Made by a program: the position numbers and the translations under genes
Notes under the pieces: model-generated
Database searches by the model: none
Seen by the model: the letters and a program-made list of their open reading frames with translations, nothing else
Told to the model about the DNA's origin: nothing
NCBI GenBank assembly: GCA_035760645.1
Contig: DASTSO010000058.1
Location: forward strand, 1 to 43,916
Direction: 5' to 3'
Origin: DASSTY01 sp035760645
GTDB lineage: Bacteria > Gemmatimonadota > Gemmatimonadetes > Gemmatimonadales > GWC2-71-9
Length of the DNA stretch: 43,916 bases
Part shown: positions 1 to 7,463 of the stretch, one piece after another
Layout: the number at the start of each line of letters is the position of its first letter
How positions within the stretch are numbered: position 1 is the first letter of the stretch

Positions 1-1
1 G

Positions 2-526
2 CGCGCCTGGTCACTGCACTCGAGCTACACCTGGGCGCGCACCTGGCGCGAGGCCGGCGCGAGCCGCTACCCGGCGGACTTCGACATGCCGCAGCGCCTC
101 AAGCTCCTCCTCGCGTACGAGCCCGAGGCGGGCTGGTTCGCGAGTGCCGACGCGACGCTCGCCTCGGGGCTGCCGTACACGCCCTACACCTTCACGTATT
201 CCACCGACTACTACGATCCCTACAAGGGCTTCATCATCCCGCCCTTCGGCAGCGGGGCTGTGGTGCTGCAGGGCCCGCGGAACGCGGCGCGCCTTCCGAT
301 GACCCATCGGGTCGACGTGCGGGTCGGCTACCGGAAGGGACACACCGGGAGCGGGCTGCACTGGGAGGCCTTCGTCGCGCTGGCCGACCTCACGCGCGGC
401 CAGAGCATTCCCATTCAGCCGCGCCGCACCCCGGTGCCGCCGGGGAGCCCGGATGTGATCGTGAGCTACAAGACCCGGTATGCCATCCCGCTGATCCCCA
501 TTCTGGGGCTGCGCCTCGAGCTCTGA
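2..526 (+). CDS. C-terminal end of a TonB-dependent-receptor-like outer-membrane protein (5' truncated)
   Basis: The reading frame is open from the window edge to the TGA at 524-526, giving 174 residues of the C-terminus of a longer protein. The sequence has alternating hydrophobic/aromatic strands typical of an outer-membrane beta-barrel (for example SSYTWARTWR near the edge). A motif of the type NAARLPMTHRVDVRVGYR is characteristic of the last strands of TonB-dependent receptors of the carboxypeptidase-regulatory-domain type. The protein ends in a short hydrophobic strand (GLRLEL) without the classical terminal Phe. The plug domain, TonB box and start lie outside the window, so substrate and subfamily cannot be judged. 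A GC-rich hairpin follows 17 bp after the stop. It could instead be another barrel family; the barrel nature is the firmer part of the call. Confidence 0.7.
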   Translation, partial: RAWSLHSSYTWARTWREAGASRYPADFDMPQRLKLLLAYEPEAGWFASADATLASGLPYTPYTFTYSTDYYDPYKGFIIPPFGSGAVVLQGPRNAARLPMTHRVDVRVGYRKGHTGSGLHWEAFVALADLTRGQSIPIQPRRTPVPPGSPDVIVSYKTRYAIPLIPILGLRLEL

Positions 527-542
527 GCTCGCGGCGCGCGTG

Positions 543-577
543 GCGGCCGGCAGCCCGCTCGCGAGCGGGCCGGCCGC
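543..577 (+). terminator. GC-rich hairpin after the outer-membrane protein gene
   Basis: GCGGCCGG (543-550) plus CCCGCTCG (554-561) can pair with CGAGCGGG (562-569) plus CCGGCCGC (570-577), leaving a 3-nt bulge (551-553). The inner part is a perfect palindrome. It lies 17 bp after the stop at 526. There is no T tract, which is common for terminators in very GC-rich genomes, so function is inferred. Confidence 0.45.
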
Positions 578-700
578 ACATGGGATCGTGGTGGGTGGAG
601 CGCACTGGGCGTGCCCGGCGACCGCGTGACCGGAGGCGTGGGGTCCGGTTCGGCTCGACGAGCCCGCAGAGGCGCCGTGCCACGGCAGCCCGGGGATTCT

Positions 701-765
701 TACGAAAGACAAGCCGCAACAGGCAGCGGGGAGATACGAGAGAAGCTCGCCGGGCTTACGAGAGA
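701..765 (+). repeat. Three direct copies of TACGARAGA in an intergenic region
   Basis: TACGAAAGA starts at 701, and TACGAGAGA starts at 735 and 757, all on the + strand. The last two are 22 bp apart, about two helical turns. The gap 527-910 otherwise holds the hairpin at 543-577 and a promoter at 810-838. The repeats sit upstream of that promoter and could be binding sites for a regulator of the serine hydrolase. I do not recognise the motif. Confidence 0.3.
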
Positions 766-809
766 ATGTGCAGCTCTACACCCGGCGACCGGCCGGGGCT
801 TCCGCCGCG

Positions 810-838
810 TTGCGGACACCCCGATCCCGCGCTAACCT
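810..838 (+). promoter_or_regulatory. Sigma70-like promoter for the serine hydrolase gene
   Basis: TTGCGG (810-815) and TAACCT (833-838) are separated by exactly 17 bp. A start near 845 would give a leader of about 65 nt before the ATG at 911. The -35 keeps TTG and the -10 keeps T, A and the last T. It is supported by several other elements of the same form in this window. Confidence 0.45.
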
Positions 839-910
839 AACCGGAGCCCGCGCCGCCGGCGCCCGTCGGCGCCCGGCAGGCCGGCCGTCTCCCCAACCGC
901 TCACCCGACG

Positions 911-2356
911 ATGCCCAGACTCCACGCCCCGCTCGCCACGGCGCTCGCCGCCGGCCTGCTCGCCCTCCCGCTCCACGCGCAGGTGCCGGCGAAGGCCCCG
1001 GCGAAGCCACCGGCCCCGCCCCCGGCCGCCACGCCGGACACCGCGCTCGCCCGCACCGTGGACTCGATCGCCACCGCGGTGCTCGCGGCTACCGGCGTCC
1101 CCAGCGCCAGCGTCGCCGTCGTGCGGCACGGGCGGGTGGCCTACGCCAACGCCTACGGCAAGGCGAACCTCGAGCGGGGCACCGCCGCGACGCCGGCGAT
1201 GCGCTACGGGATCGGGTCGGTGAGCAAGCAGTTCACGGCCGCCGCGATCCTGCTCCTCGCCGAGGCGGGGAAGGTCAAGCTCGACGACCCGATCGCGAAA
1301 TACGTCCCCGGGCTCACCGAGGGGAACGCGGTCACGATCCGCCAGCTCCTCTCGCACACCTCCGGCTATCAGGACTTCTGGCCGCAGGACTACCTGATGA
1401 CGCCGATGAAGCAGGACGTGACGCCGCGGCAGATCGCCGACCGCTGGGGGAAGCGGCCGCTCGACTTCGTGCCGGGGACGCGCTGGCAGTACAGCAACAC
1501 CAACTACACCCTCGCCGGCATGGTCGTCGAGCAGGCGAGCGGGACGCCCTTCTGGCGCTTCGTGCAGACGCGCCTCCTCGATCCGCTCCGCCTCGCGAGC
1601 GCGAAGGACTTCGACGCCGATCCGCGCGCGGCCGACGCCACGGGCTACATCCGCTACGCCCTCGGTCCCCTGCACCCCGCGCCCGACGCGGGCCGCGGCT
1701 GGATGTGGGCCGCGGGGATGCTCGCCATGACCGCGGGCGATCTCGCGCGCTGGGACAGCACGATGATCGCCGGGGGGCTGCTGCGCCCGGCGTCGTGGCG
1801 CGAGATGGAGCGCGAGGTGCGGCTGCAGAACGGCGCCGGTACCGGCTACGGGCTCGGGGTGGATGTGTCGATGAGCAACGGCCACTTCCTCGTCGAGCAC
1901 TCGGGCGAGGTGTCGGGCTTCGTCTCGGAGAACATGGTCTTCCCCGAGGACAGCGCCGCCGTCGTCGTGCTGACGAACCAGGACGCCTCGCCCGCCGCGG
2001 GCGCGATCGCGCGCGGGATCACGCGCGTGCTCTTCACCACCGAGGACGCGCTCGGCGCCGAGCGCACGGCACAGGCCCGTGCGATCCTCGAGGGGCTGCG
2101 CGGCGGCACCATCGACCGCGCCCTGCTCACGCCGAACGCGAGCGACTACTTCAGCGCCGAGGCGCTCGGGGACTTCGCCGCGTCGCTCGCGCCGCTGGGC
2201 GAGCTGAAGAGCTTCGAGCTCACGGCGACGCGCCAGCGCGGCGGCATGACGATGCGTGCCTACCGCGCGGTCTTCCCGGGCCGCGTGCTGCGGGTGTGGA
2301 CCTACGAGACGCCCGACGGGAAGCTCGAGCAGTACCAGGTGGCGCCGGCGTCTTGA
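911..2356 (+). CDS. Secreted serine hydrolase, beta-lactamase/transpeptidase-like (class C family)
   Basis: A 481-residue protein. Residues 1-24 form a signal peptide ending LHAQ, followed by a Pro/Ala/Lys-rich linker to about residue 42. The beta-lactamase-like domain carries the catalytic SxxK as SVSK (S103, K106), the YxN motif as YSN (194-196) and an HSG triad (330-332) where class C enzymes have KTG. The family includes esterases, D-aminopeptidases and penicillin-binding-like proteins, so no particular substrate can be assigned. A C-terminal stretch after about residue 380 resembles the DUF3471-like extension of such hydrolases. It acts outside the cytoplasmic membrane. The ATG at 911 is the first start giving a complete signal peptide. 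A promoter at 810-838 lies upstream, and the gene ends inside a possible hairpin at 2343-2367. Confidence 0.9.
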   Translation: MPRLHAPLATALAAGLLALPLHAQVPAKAPAKPPAPPPAATPDTALARTVDSIATAVLAATGVPSASVAVVRHGRVAYANAYGKANLERGTAATPAMRYGIGSVSKQFTAAAILLLAEAGKVKLDDPIAKYVPGLTEGNAVTIRQLLSHTSGYQDFWPQDYLMTPMKQDVTPRQIADRWGKRPLDFVPGTRWQYSNTNYTLAGMVVEQASGTPFWRFVQTRLLDPLRLASAKDFDADPRAADATGYIRYALGPLHPAPDAGRGWMWAAGMLAMTAGDLARWDSTMIAGGLLRPASWREMEREVRLQNGAGTGYGLGVDVSMSNGHFLVEHSGEVSGFVSENMVFPEDSAAVVVLTNQDASPAAGAIARGITRVLFTTEDALGAERTAQARAILEGLRGGTIDRALLTPNASDYFSAEALGDFAASLAPLGELKSFELTATRQRGGMTMRAYRAVFPGRVLRVWTYETPDGKLEQYQVAPAS

Positions 2357-2367
2357 CAGCGCCGGCG
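2343..2367 (+). terminator. Small hairpin overlapping the serine hydrolase stop
   Basis: CGCCGGCG (2343-2350) pairs with CGCCGGCG (2360-2367) across a 9-nt loop containing the stop TGA (2354-2356). It overlaps the TTGACA of the next promoter (2353-2358), so terminator and promoter are superimposed. No T tract. Confidence 0.3.
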
Positions 2368-2381
2368 TCGGACCCTAGCGT
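2353..2381 (+). promoter_or_regulatory. Strong sigma70-like promoter driving the riboswitch-subtilase unit
   Basis: A perfect TTGACA at 2353-2358 is followed after exactly 17 bp by TAGCGT at 2376-2381. The expected start is near 2388, just before the riboswitch fold begins. This is among the best -35/-10 pairs in the window. Confidence 0.6.
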
Positions 2382-2395
2382 AGCCCTTGGTGTAC

Positions 2396-2496
2396 CAGAG
2401 CGCCTAGAGCGACAAAGGCACACCCGGGGAAACCCGGGGCCGCAAAGCCACGGGTCCTCGCCTCCTCCGCGACGCTGGACTGACGGACCGAAGTCC
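2396..2496 (+). promoter_or_regulatory. c-di-GMP-I (GEMM-I) riboswitch upstream of a subtilase gene
   Basis: The stretch from about 2411 carries the GEMM-I hallmarks in order. AAAGGCA comes first. A stem CCCGGG/CCCGGG is then closed by a GAAA tetraloop (about 2423-2438). The invariant CGCAAAGCC (2441-2449) and ACGGG follow. The second helix can form from GGTCC (2453-2457) and GGACC (2485-2489), followed by the conserved CCGAAG. The fold binds cyclic di-GMP at the junction of the two helices; the GAAA loop docks into the second helix. It sits between a promoter (2353-2381) and the start codon at 2638, with a long hairpin at 2514-2572 as likely expression platform. Edges are approximate. Identity rests on the primary motifs; whether binding turns expression on or off cannot be read. 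Confidence 0.88.
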
Positions 2497-2513
2497 CCGC
2501 CCGCCGCCACGAA

Positions 2514-2572
2514 GGTTCCAAGACCGCCGAGCCGCCGCATCCTGGCCGCTCGGCGGTTGCCGTTCAGGAACC
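2514..2572 (+). terminator. Extended hairpin, probable riboswitch expression platform
   Basis: GGTTCC (2514-2519) and ACCGCCGAGC (2523-2532) can pair with GGAACC (2567-2572) and GCTCGGCGGT (2548-2557), forming a two-part stem around a 15-nt loop. It lies after the c-di-GMP aptamer and 65 bp before the subtilase start. There is no T run after it, so Rho-independent termination is uncertain. Regulation by alternative pairing with the aptamer is inferred. Confidence 0.4.
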
Positions 2573-2637
2573 ATCCTTCCCCAACATCGATCTCCAACGA
2601 TCGAGCTCTGTTCAGCGATGTCCGGAGGCATCCCGTG

Positions 2638-4092
2638 ATGAACCTGCGACTCTCGATCCTCGCTCTCGCCGGGCTCGTGGTCCTCGGCGCCTGCGCCGAC
2701 CAGAATCCCGCACCCACCGCGCCATCCACCGCCGCCACGCCCGACTCCCCCGCACTCGCCGCCGGCGGCGTGGGGCCGACCGCGATCAACGTCGTCCTCA
2801 AGGCGCGGCCCACCGCCGCGCAGCTCGCCCAGCTCGGCGCCATCGGCGCCGTCGAGCGCCAGTACCCCGAGATCAACGGCCTCACCCTGCAGGCGCGGGC
2901 CGACCAGCTGGCGGCGATCCGTGCGCTGCCGTTCGTCAAGGGCGCCGCGGTGGACCAGGAGATCATGATCCCGCCGCCGACCGACCTGGTGCCGGTGACC
3001 GACTTCACCGGCGGCATCAGCACCTGGGACCAGGACGCCATCGACGTCACGGTCCGCCCGCTCTCGAGCGAGCGCGATGTGGCCGAGACCGGCGACGGGG
3101 TCTACGTCGGCGTGCTCGACACCGGGCTCCTCTACACCTGGCGGCAGTACTTCCCCGAGGAGCGGATCGCCACGCAGTACGCGCGCACCTTCACCGGCGG
3201 CGGCGCCGCCGACCGGGGCAAGGTGGTCGAGCTGCCGGGCGACCAGTGGCAGCACGACGTCTGCGCGCACGGCACCCACGTGACGAGCACGATCCTGGGC
3301 TACAATCTCGGAGGTACCTACTTCCAGGGCACCGCACCGCGTGCCACGGTGATCCCGGTGCGGCTGAACGCCGAAGGCAGCGCGAACACCCCCCGCAGCT
3401 GCAGTTTCTACAGCTCGGTGGCCGCGGCCGGGCTCCTCTACTTCGCCGAGCTGAAGCAGGGGCCGCTCGCCGGGCGCCCGCTCGTCGTCAACAACAGCTG
3501 GGGCAGCGGCAGCCCCGACCCGCTGGTGCAGGCGGCGGTGGATTACGCGCTCGCCCACGGCGTGCTGCTCGTCTTCTCGGCCGGCAACGCCGGCGAGGCC
3601 GGGATGGGCTACCCCGGCGCGTACGCCCCCGTGATCTCGGCCGCCGCGAGCGGCTGGACGCAGGAGTGGACGACGCCGACCTGGTGGTTCGCGCTCGACG
3701 TCCCCGAGCCCACGCCGCCCGACCAGTTCTACATCACCGACTTCTCGAGCCGCGCGAAGGCGGGGCAGGACCTCGACGTCGCCGCTCCGGGCTCGTGGGT
3801 GGTCGGGCCGTTCCAGCTCCAGCGCGGGCAGCCCAGCTACTTCTTCCTCGGCGGTACCTCGATGGCGGCACCGCACGTGACGGGTACCGTGGCGCTGATG
3901 CTCGAGAAGGATCCGAGCCTCACGCAGGCGCAGGCCGAGACGACACTGGAGCAGACGGCGATCGCGCTCGGCGCGGGCTGCCGGATGGTGCGGCCGGCGC
4001 CGGGGGCGGAGCCGACGCAGATCTGCTGGGGCACCGACGCCACCGGCGCCGGGCTGCTCGACGCCGACGCGGCGGTGGCCGCGACATCCTGA
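2638..4092 (+). CDS. Lipoprotein subtilisin-like serine protease (S8) with I9-type propeptide
   Basis: A 484-residue protein with a lipoprotein signal (VLGAC, modified Cys19), so it is probably membrane-anchored after export. Residues about 47-110 resemble the I9 inhibitor propeptide that assists folding and is then removed. The subtilase domain has the full triad: Asp161 (VLDTG), His211 (HGTHVTS) and Ser408 (GGTSMAAPH), plus the oxyanion Asn317 (SAGNAGE). Two Cys residues near 209 and in the C-terminal part (CRMV, CWGT) may form disulfides. The ATG at 2638 is preceded by GGAGG at 2624-2628 with 9-bp spacing. The upstream c-di-GMP riboswitch implies that the protease is linked to the motile/sessile decision, for example matrix or surface-protein processing. 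The specific substrate is unknown. A perfect hairpin terminator follows at 4118-4145. Confidence 0.93.
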   Translation: MNLRLSILALAGLVVLGACADQNPAPTAPSTAATPDSPALAAGGVGPTAINVVLKARPTAAQLAQLGAIGAVERQYPEINGLTLQARADQLAAIRALPFVKGAAVDQEIMIPPPTDLVPVTDFTGGISTWDQDAIDVTVRPLSSERDVAETGDGVYVGVLDTGLLYTWRQYFPEERIATQYARTFTGGGAADRGKVVELPGDQWQHDVCAHGTHVTSTILGYNLGGTYFQGTAPRATVIPVRLNAEGSANTPRSCSFYSSVAAAGLLYFAELKQGPLAGRPLVVNNSWGSGSPDPLVQAAVDYALAHGVLLVFSAGNAGEAGMGYPGAYAPVISAAASGWTQEWTTPTWWFALDVPEPTPPDQFYITDFSSRAKAGQDLDVAAPGSWVVGPFQLQRGQPSYFFLGGTSMAAPHVTGTVALMLEKDPSLTQAQAETTLEQTAIALGAGCRMVRPAPGAEPTQICWGTDATGAGLLDADAAVAATS

Positions 4093-4117
4093 GGCACCTC
4101 CGCGCCTCGCCAGGAAC

Positions 4118-4145
4118 GAAGGGCCGCGTGCACATGCGGCCCTTC
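4118..4145 (+). terminator. Terminator hairpin after the subtilase gene
   Basis: GAAGGGCCGC (4118-4127) pairs perfectly with GCGGCCCTTC (4136-4145) across an 8-nt loop, 25 bp after the subtilase stop. It separates the riboswitch-controlled unit from the next gene. Confidence 0.65.
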
Positions 4146-4227
4146 GCAACCTTTCGGGACCTTCTCCCGTCGGGCGGTCCCGACGCATCCTTTGCCAGCA
4201 CCTCGCCCATCCTTCAGAGGAGACCGC

Positions 4228-6072
4228 GTGCGCCTCCCCACTCGCCTGCTCCGCTCGGCCGGGCTCGCCGCCCTGACCGCGCTCGCCACCGCGCTGTCGG
4301 TCGTGCCCGCGGGTGCGCAGGAGCCCGCCGACACCGGCTACGAGCGCCGCGAGCTCGCGATCCCGATGCGCGACGGCGTGACGCTCGCCGCCGTGGCGCT
4401 CATCCCGAAGCGGGCGGCGCAGCCGCTCCCCATCCTCCTCGTCCGCACGCCGTTCGGCGCGGCGCGCGAGTTCCGCAGCGCCACGCTCCCGCCGCCGTAC
4501 CGCGAGCTCGCCGAAGACGGCTACATCTTCGTCACCGGAGACATCCGCGGCCGGGGCGGCTCGGGCGGGACGTTCGTCACCACGCGTCCCCAGCGCGACC
4601 CGCGCGATCCGCGCGGCACCGACGAGTCCACCGACGCCTGGGACACGATCGACTGGCTCGTGCGGCACCTGCCCAACAACAGCGGCAAGGTCGGCGTCCT
4701 CGGCATCTCCTACCGCGGCTGGCTCGCCGCGCTCGCCGGCGTCGGGGCGCACCCCGCGCTCAAGGCGATCAGCCCGCAGGGCCCGGTGGGCGACACCTGG
4801 CTCGGCGACGACTTCTTCCACCAGGGGGCGTTCCGGCAGACGCAGGGCGTGGCCTACGCGGCCTGGATCGAGAGCGGGAAGGGATTCGCGAGCGCCGAGC
4901 TCGATCAGTACGAGTTCTACCGGACGATCCCGACGCTCGATTCGCTCGCGAAGCTCACCGGCGTCGGCGAGACGCCCTCGTGGAGCGGCTTCCGCACCCA
5001 TCCGGCCTACGACGCCTACTGGCGCGCGCGGGCGCTGCAGCACGTGCTCACGAAGCCCGAGGTGCCGATCCTCTTCGTCGGCGGATGGTGGGACGAGGAG
5101 GACATCCTCGGGCCGCAGCTCGCCTATCGCACGGTGGAGCGCGCGGACGCGAAGGGGTGGAACCACGTCGTGCTGGGCCCCTGGTTCCACGGCGGCTGGC
5201 TGCTGCCGGGGGGCGACTCGCTCGGGCCGATCCGGCTCGGGAGCAACACCGCCGACTACTTCCGCGCCGAGATCCAGCGGCCGTGGTTCGCCTACTGGCT
5301 GCACGGCAAGGGCGACGGGCGCTTCCCCGAGGCGCGCGTCTTCGAGACGGGCACCAACGCCTGGCGGAGCTTCGACGCGTGGCCGCCGAAGACGGCGCGG
5401 CCGCGCAACCTCTACCTCCGCGAGCAGGGCCTCCTCGCCTTCGAGCCGCCGCCCCCCGCGCTCGCCGGCGCGGCGGCCGTCGACTCGTTCATCTCCGATC
5501 CCGCGCACCCGGTGCCCTACATCCCGCGGCCCGACGACGGCAGCGGGTGGCGCACCTGGCTCGAGCAGGACCAGCGCTTCGTGGACGGCCGCCCCGACGT
5601 GCGGACCTGGACGTCGGCGCCGCTCACCGCGGATTTCACGATCGCGGGCGACGTCGTCGCGCACCTCTTCGCCTCGACGACAGGCACGGACGCCGACTGG
5701 GTGGTGAAGCTCATCGACGTCTACCCCGACAGCGTGCCCGACCGCCCGCAGATGGGCGGCTACCAGCTCATCGTGAACGCGGACATCCTGCGCGGCCGCT
5801 ACTGGCGGGGCTTCGGCCGCGCGACGCCGATCCCGGCGAACACGGTGACGCCCTTCACCGTGGACCTGCACCAGCAGCTGTACACCTTCCGCACGGGGCA
5901 CCGGATCATGGTGCAGGTCCAGAGCACCTGGTTCCCGCTCTACGACCGCAACCCCCAGACGTTCGTGCCCAACATCTTCCACGCGAAGCCCGGAGACTTC
6001 CGCGCGCGGATCCACCGCGTCTGGCACTCGGCGCGCTGGCCGTCGCACGTCGCCGTGGCCGTGATGCCGTAG
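4228..6072 (+). CDS. CocE/NonD-family hydrolase (X-Pro dipeptidyl-peptidase S15-like), secreted
   Basis: A 614-residue alpha/beta hydrolase. The GTG at 4228 is chosen because AGAGGAGA lies just before it (4217-4223) and it gives a clean signal peptide ending PAGAQ. The catalytic residues are visible: Ser161 in GISYRG, Asp289 in GGWWDEED and His321 in GPWFHGGW. The arrangement is that of cocaine esterase, glutaryl-7-ACA acylase and X-Pro dipeptidyl peptidases. A C-terminal jelly-roll domain from about residue 440 carries the family's DADWVVKLIDVYPD stretch. Family members cleave amide or ester bonds of acylated substrates or X-Pro peptides; the actual substrate cannot be told. It is probably periplasmic. 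It stands alone between a terminator (4118-4145) and the promoter of the export operon (6112-6140). Confidence 0.9.
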   Translation: MRLPTRLLRSAGLAALTALATALSVVPAGAQEPADTGYERRELAIPMRDGVTLAAVALIPKRAAQPLPILLVRTPFGAAREFRSATLPPPYRELAEDGYIFVTGDIRGRGGSGGTFVTTRPQRDPRDPRGTDESTDAWDTIDWLVRHLPNNSGKVGVLGISYRGWLAALAGVGAHPALKAISPQGPVGDTWLGDDFFHQGAFRQTQGVAYAAWIESGKGFASAELDQYEFYRTIPTLDSLAKLTGVGETPSWSGFRTHPAYDAYWRARALQHVLTKPEVPILFVGGWWDEEDILGPQLAYRTVERADAKGWNHVVLGPWFHGGWLLPGGDSLGPIRLGSNTADYFRAEIQRPWFAYWLHGKGDGRFPEARVFETGTNAWRSFDAWPPKTARPRNLYLREQGLLAFEPPPPALAGAAAVDSFISDPAHPVPYIPRPDDGSGWRTWLEQDQRFVDGRPDVRTWTSAPLTADFTIAGDVVAHLFASTTGTDADWVVKLIDVYPDSVPDRPQMGGYQLIVNADILRGRYWRGFGRATPIPANTVTPFTVDLHQQLYTFRTGHRIMVQVQSTWFPLYDRNPQTFVPNIFHAKPGDFRARIHRVWHSARWPSHVAVAVMP

Positions 6073-6111
6073 CAGCCGCCCGGGCACGTGGGGATGCGGG
6101 CGCGCCGATCG

Positions 6112-6140
6112 TTGACACCCGCCGATCCGGCCCGCAGGTT
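6112..6140 (+). promoter_or_regulatory. Sigma70-like promoter of the MacAB-type export operon
   Basis: TTGACA (6112-6117), a 17-bp spacer and CAGGTT (6135-6140). The expected start near 6147 gives a leader of about 40 nt to the ATG at 6188. The -35 is perfect; the -10 keeps A at position 2 and the terminal T. Confidence 0.45.
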
Positions 6141-6187
6141 GACCCGAAGGCCGACCCGCGCCCGGGCCGGTGGGCGGGGAGGTCTCC

Positions 6188-7462
6188 ATGGCTGACCACG
6201 ACGTGCACCGGTGGACGACGCCCGAGCCGGCGGTGCCCGAGCTGGCGGTGCCCGAGCCGGCGGTGACCGAGCCGGCGGCGGACGCGCGCGAGGGGGACGC
6301 GCGCGTGGGCGCGCTCCGCGGCATGGGCGGGCTCCGGCGCGGACGACTGCCGTGGCTCGCCGCCGCGCTGCTCGTCGCCGTCGTCGCCGGCGTGCTCGTG
6401 CTGCGCGCACTCCCGGTGCGCGCGACGGCGGTCGCCGTCCAGCGCCGCGACGTGGTGCGCACGCTCGTGCTCACGGGCCGGGTCCGCCCGCCCGCGCGCG
6501 CGCGGCTCGGCGTGAGCCTCGCGGGCGCGGTGCGCGAGGTGCGCGTGCGCGAGGGCGACCACGTGACGCCGGCCCAGCTGCTCGTGCGCCTCGACGACGC
6601 CCCGCAGGCGGCGGCGCTCGCCCAGGCGCGCGCGGCGCTCGCGGCGGCGGAGGCGCGGGCCCGCGCCACGGCGGACCAGGCCGGGCTCGCCGCGCGGCAG
6701 GCCGAGCGCGACCTCGCGCGCACACGCGCCCTCTATGCGCAGGGCGCGATCAGCGCGCGCGAGCTGGAGCAGGCCGACCGCGCGGCGCGGGTCGCGCGCT
6801 CCGAGCTGGAGGTGGCCCGCGCGCGCGCCGGCGCCTCCGCGTCGCTCGCCGAGGTGGCGCGGGCGCGGGCGACGGTCGCGGCGGCGGCGGCGCAGCTCGC
6901 GCTCACCCGTCTCACCGCGCCGGCCGCGGGCACGGTGCTCGTGCGCTCCGTGGAGCCGGGCGACGTGGTGACCCCCGGCCGCGTGCTCCTCGAGCTCGCG
7001 CTCGACGGGCCCACCGAGCTCGTCGCCTTTCCGCGCGAGGAGAACCTGGCCGACCTGCGGCCGGGCGCGCCGGCGATCGTCTCCGCCGACGCCTTCCCCG
7101 AGAGCACGTTCGCGGCGCGCGTCACCCGCGTGGCGCCGGTGGTGGACCCGGCGCAGGGCACCGTCGAAGTGCGCCTCGCCGTGCCCGCGCCGCCGGCCTA
7201 CCTGCGCGCCGACATGACGGTCTCCATCGACCTCGAGGTGGCGCGCCGCGCCCGCGCGCTCGTCGTGCCGCGCGAGCGGGTGCACGACGCCGGCGGGCCG
7301 GGGCCGTGGGTCGCGGTGCTCCGCGACGGCCGCGCCGTGCGGCGCCCGGTGCGCCTCGGCCTCCGCGGCGACGGCGTGGTGGAGATCCTGGGCGGCCTCG
7401 CCGAGGGCGAGCGGGTGCTGCCGGCCGACGTCGCGCCGGGGCGGCGCGTGCGGGAGCGGTGA
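6188..7462 (+). CDS. Periplasmic adaptor subunit (HlyD/MacA-like membrane fusion protein)
   Basis: A 424-residue membrane fusion protein. The ATG at 6188 is preferred over the GTG at 6170 because GGGGAGGT (6177-6183) lies just before it. The cytoplasmic N-terminus holds four near-identical PEPAV-type pentads. A single membrane helix lies at about residues 56-75. The lipoyl halves flank an Ala/Arg-rich coiled-coil hairpin (about 140-240), followed by beta-barrel and membrane-proximal domains. The second lipoyl half ends in a typical LTAPAAGTVLVRSVEPGD stretch. It would bridge the inner-membrane ABC complex encoded next to an outer-membrane channel that is not in this window. The stop is separated from the next ATG by one base, so adaptor and permease are translationally linked. 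The cargo (lipid, peptide or drug) is unknown. Confidence 0.9.
   Translation: MADHDVHRWTTPEPAVPELAVPEPAVTEPAADAREGDARVGALRGMGGLRRGRLPWLAAALLVAVVAGVLVLRALPVRATAVAVQRRDVVRTLVLTGRVRPPARARLGVSLAGAVREVRVREGDHVTPAQLLVRLDDAPQAAALAQARAALAAAEARARATADQAGLAARQAERDLARTRALYAQGAISARELEQADRAARVARSELEVARARAGASASLAEVARARATVAAAAAQLALTRLTAPAAGTVLVRSVEPGDVVTPGRVLLELALDGPTELVAFPREENLADLRPGAPAIVSADAFPESTFAARVTRVAPVVDPAQGTVEVRLAVPAPPAYLRADMTVSIDLEVARRARALVVPRERVHDAGGPGPWVAVLRDGRAVRRPVRLGLRGDGVVEILGGLAEGERVLPADVAPGRRVRER
6221..6280 (+). repeat. Four tandem 15-bp repeats inside the adaptor gene
   Basis: Units start at 6221, 6236, 6251 and 6266 with consensus CCCGAGCCGGCGGTG (one to two changes each). They encode the pentads PEPAV/PELAV/PEPAV/TEPAA in the cytoplasmic N-terminal tail. 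The repeats are in frame and could vary in number by slippage. Confidence 0.75.
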
Positions 7463-7463
7463 G

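Noticed and set aside
6170..6187. GTG at 6170 as start of the export adaptor
   Set aside because: The GGGGAGGT directly before the ATG at 6188 would then be inside the coding region; the later start is better placed.
2404..6723. Very long open frames on the strand opposite to annotated genes (also 31261-35220, 36156-39251, 7122-9353, 18184-20508 beyond the kinase)
   Set aside because: They are antisense or out-of-frame shadows caused by extreme GC content; products are Arg/Gly/Ala-rich with no domains, and the genes on the other frame have full catalytic motifs.
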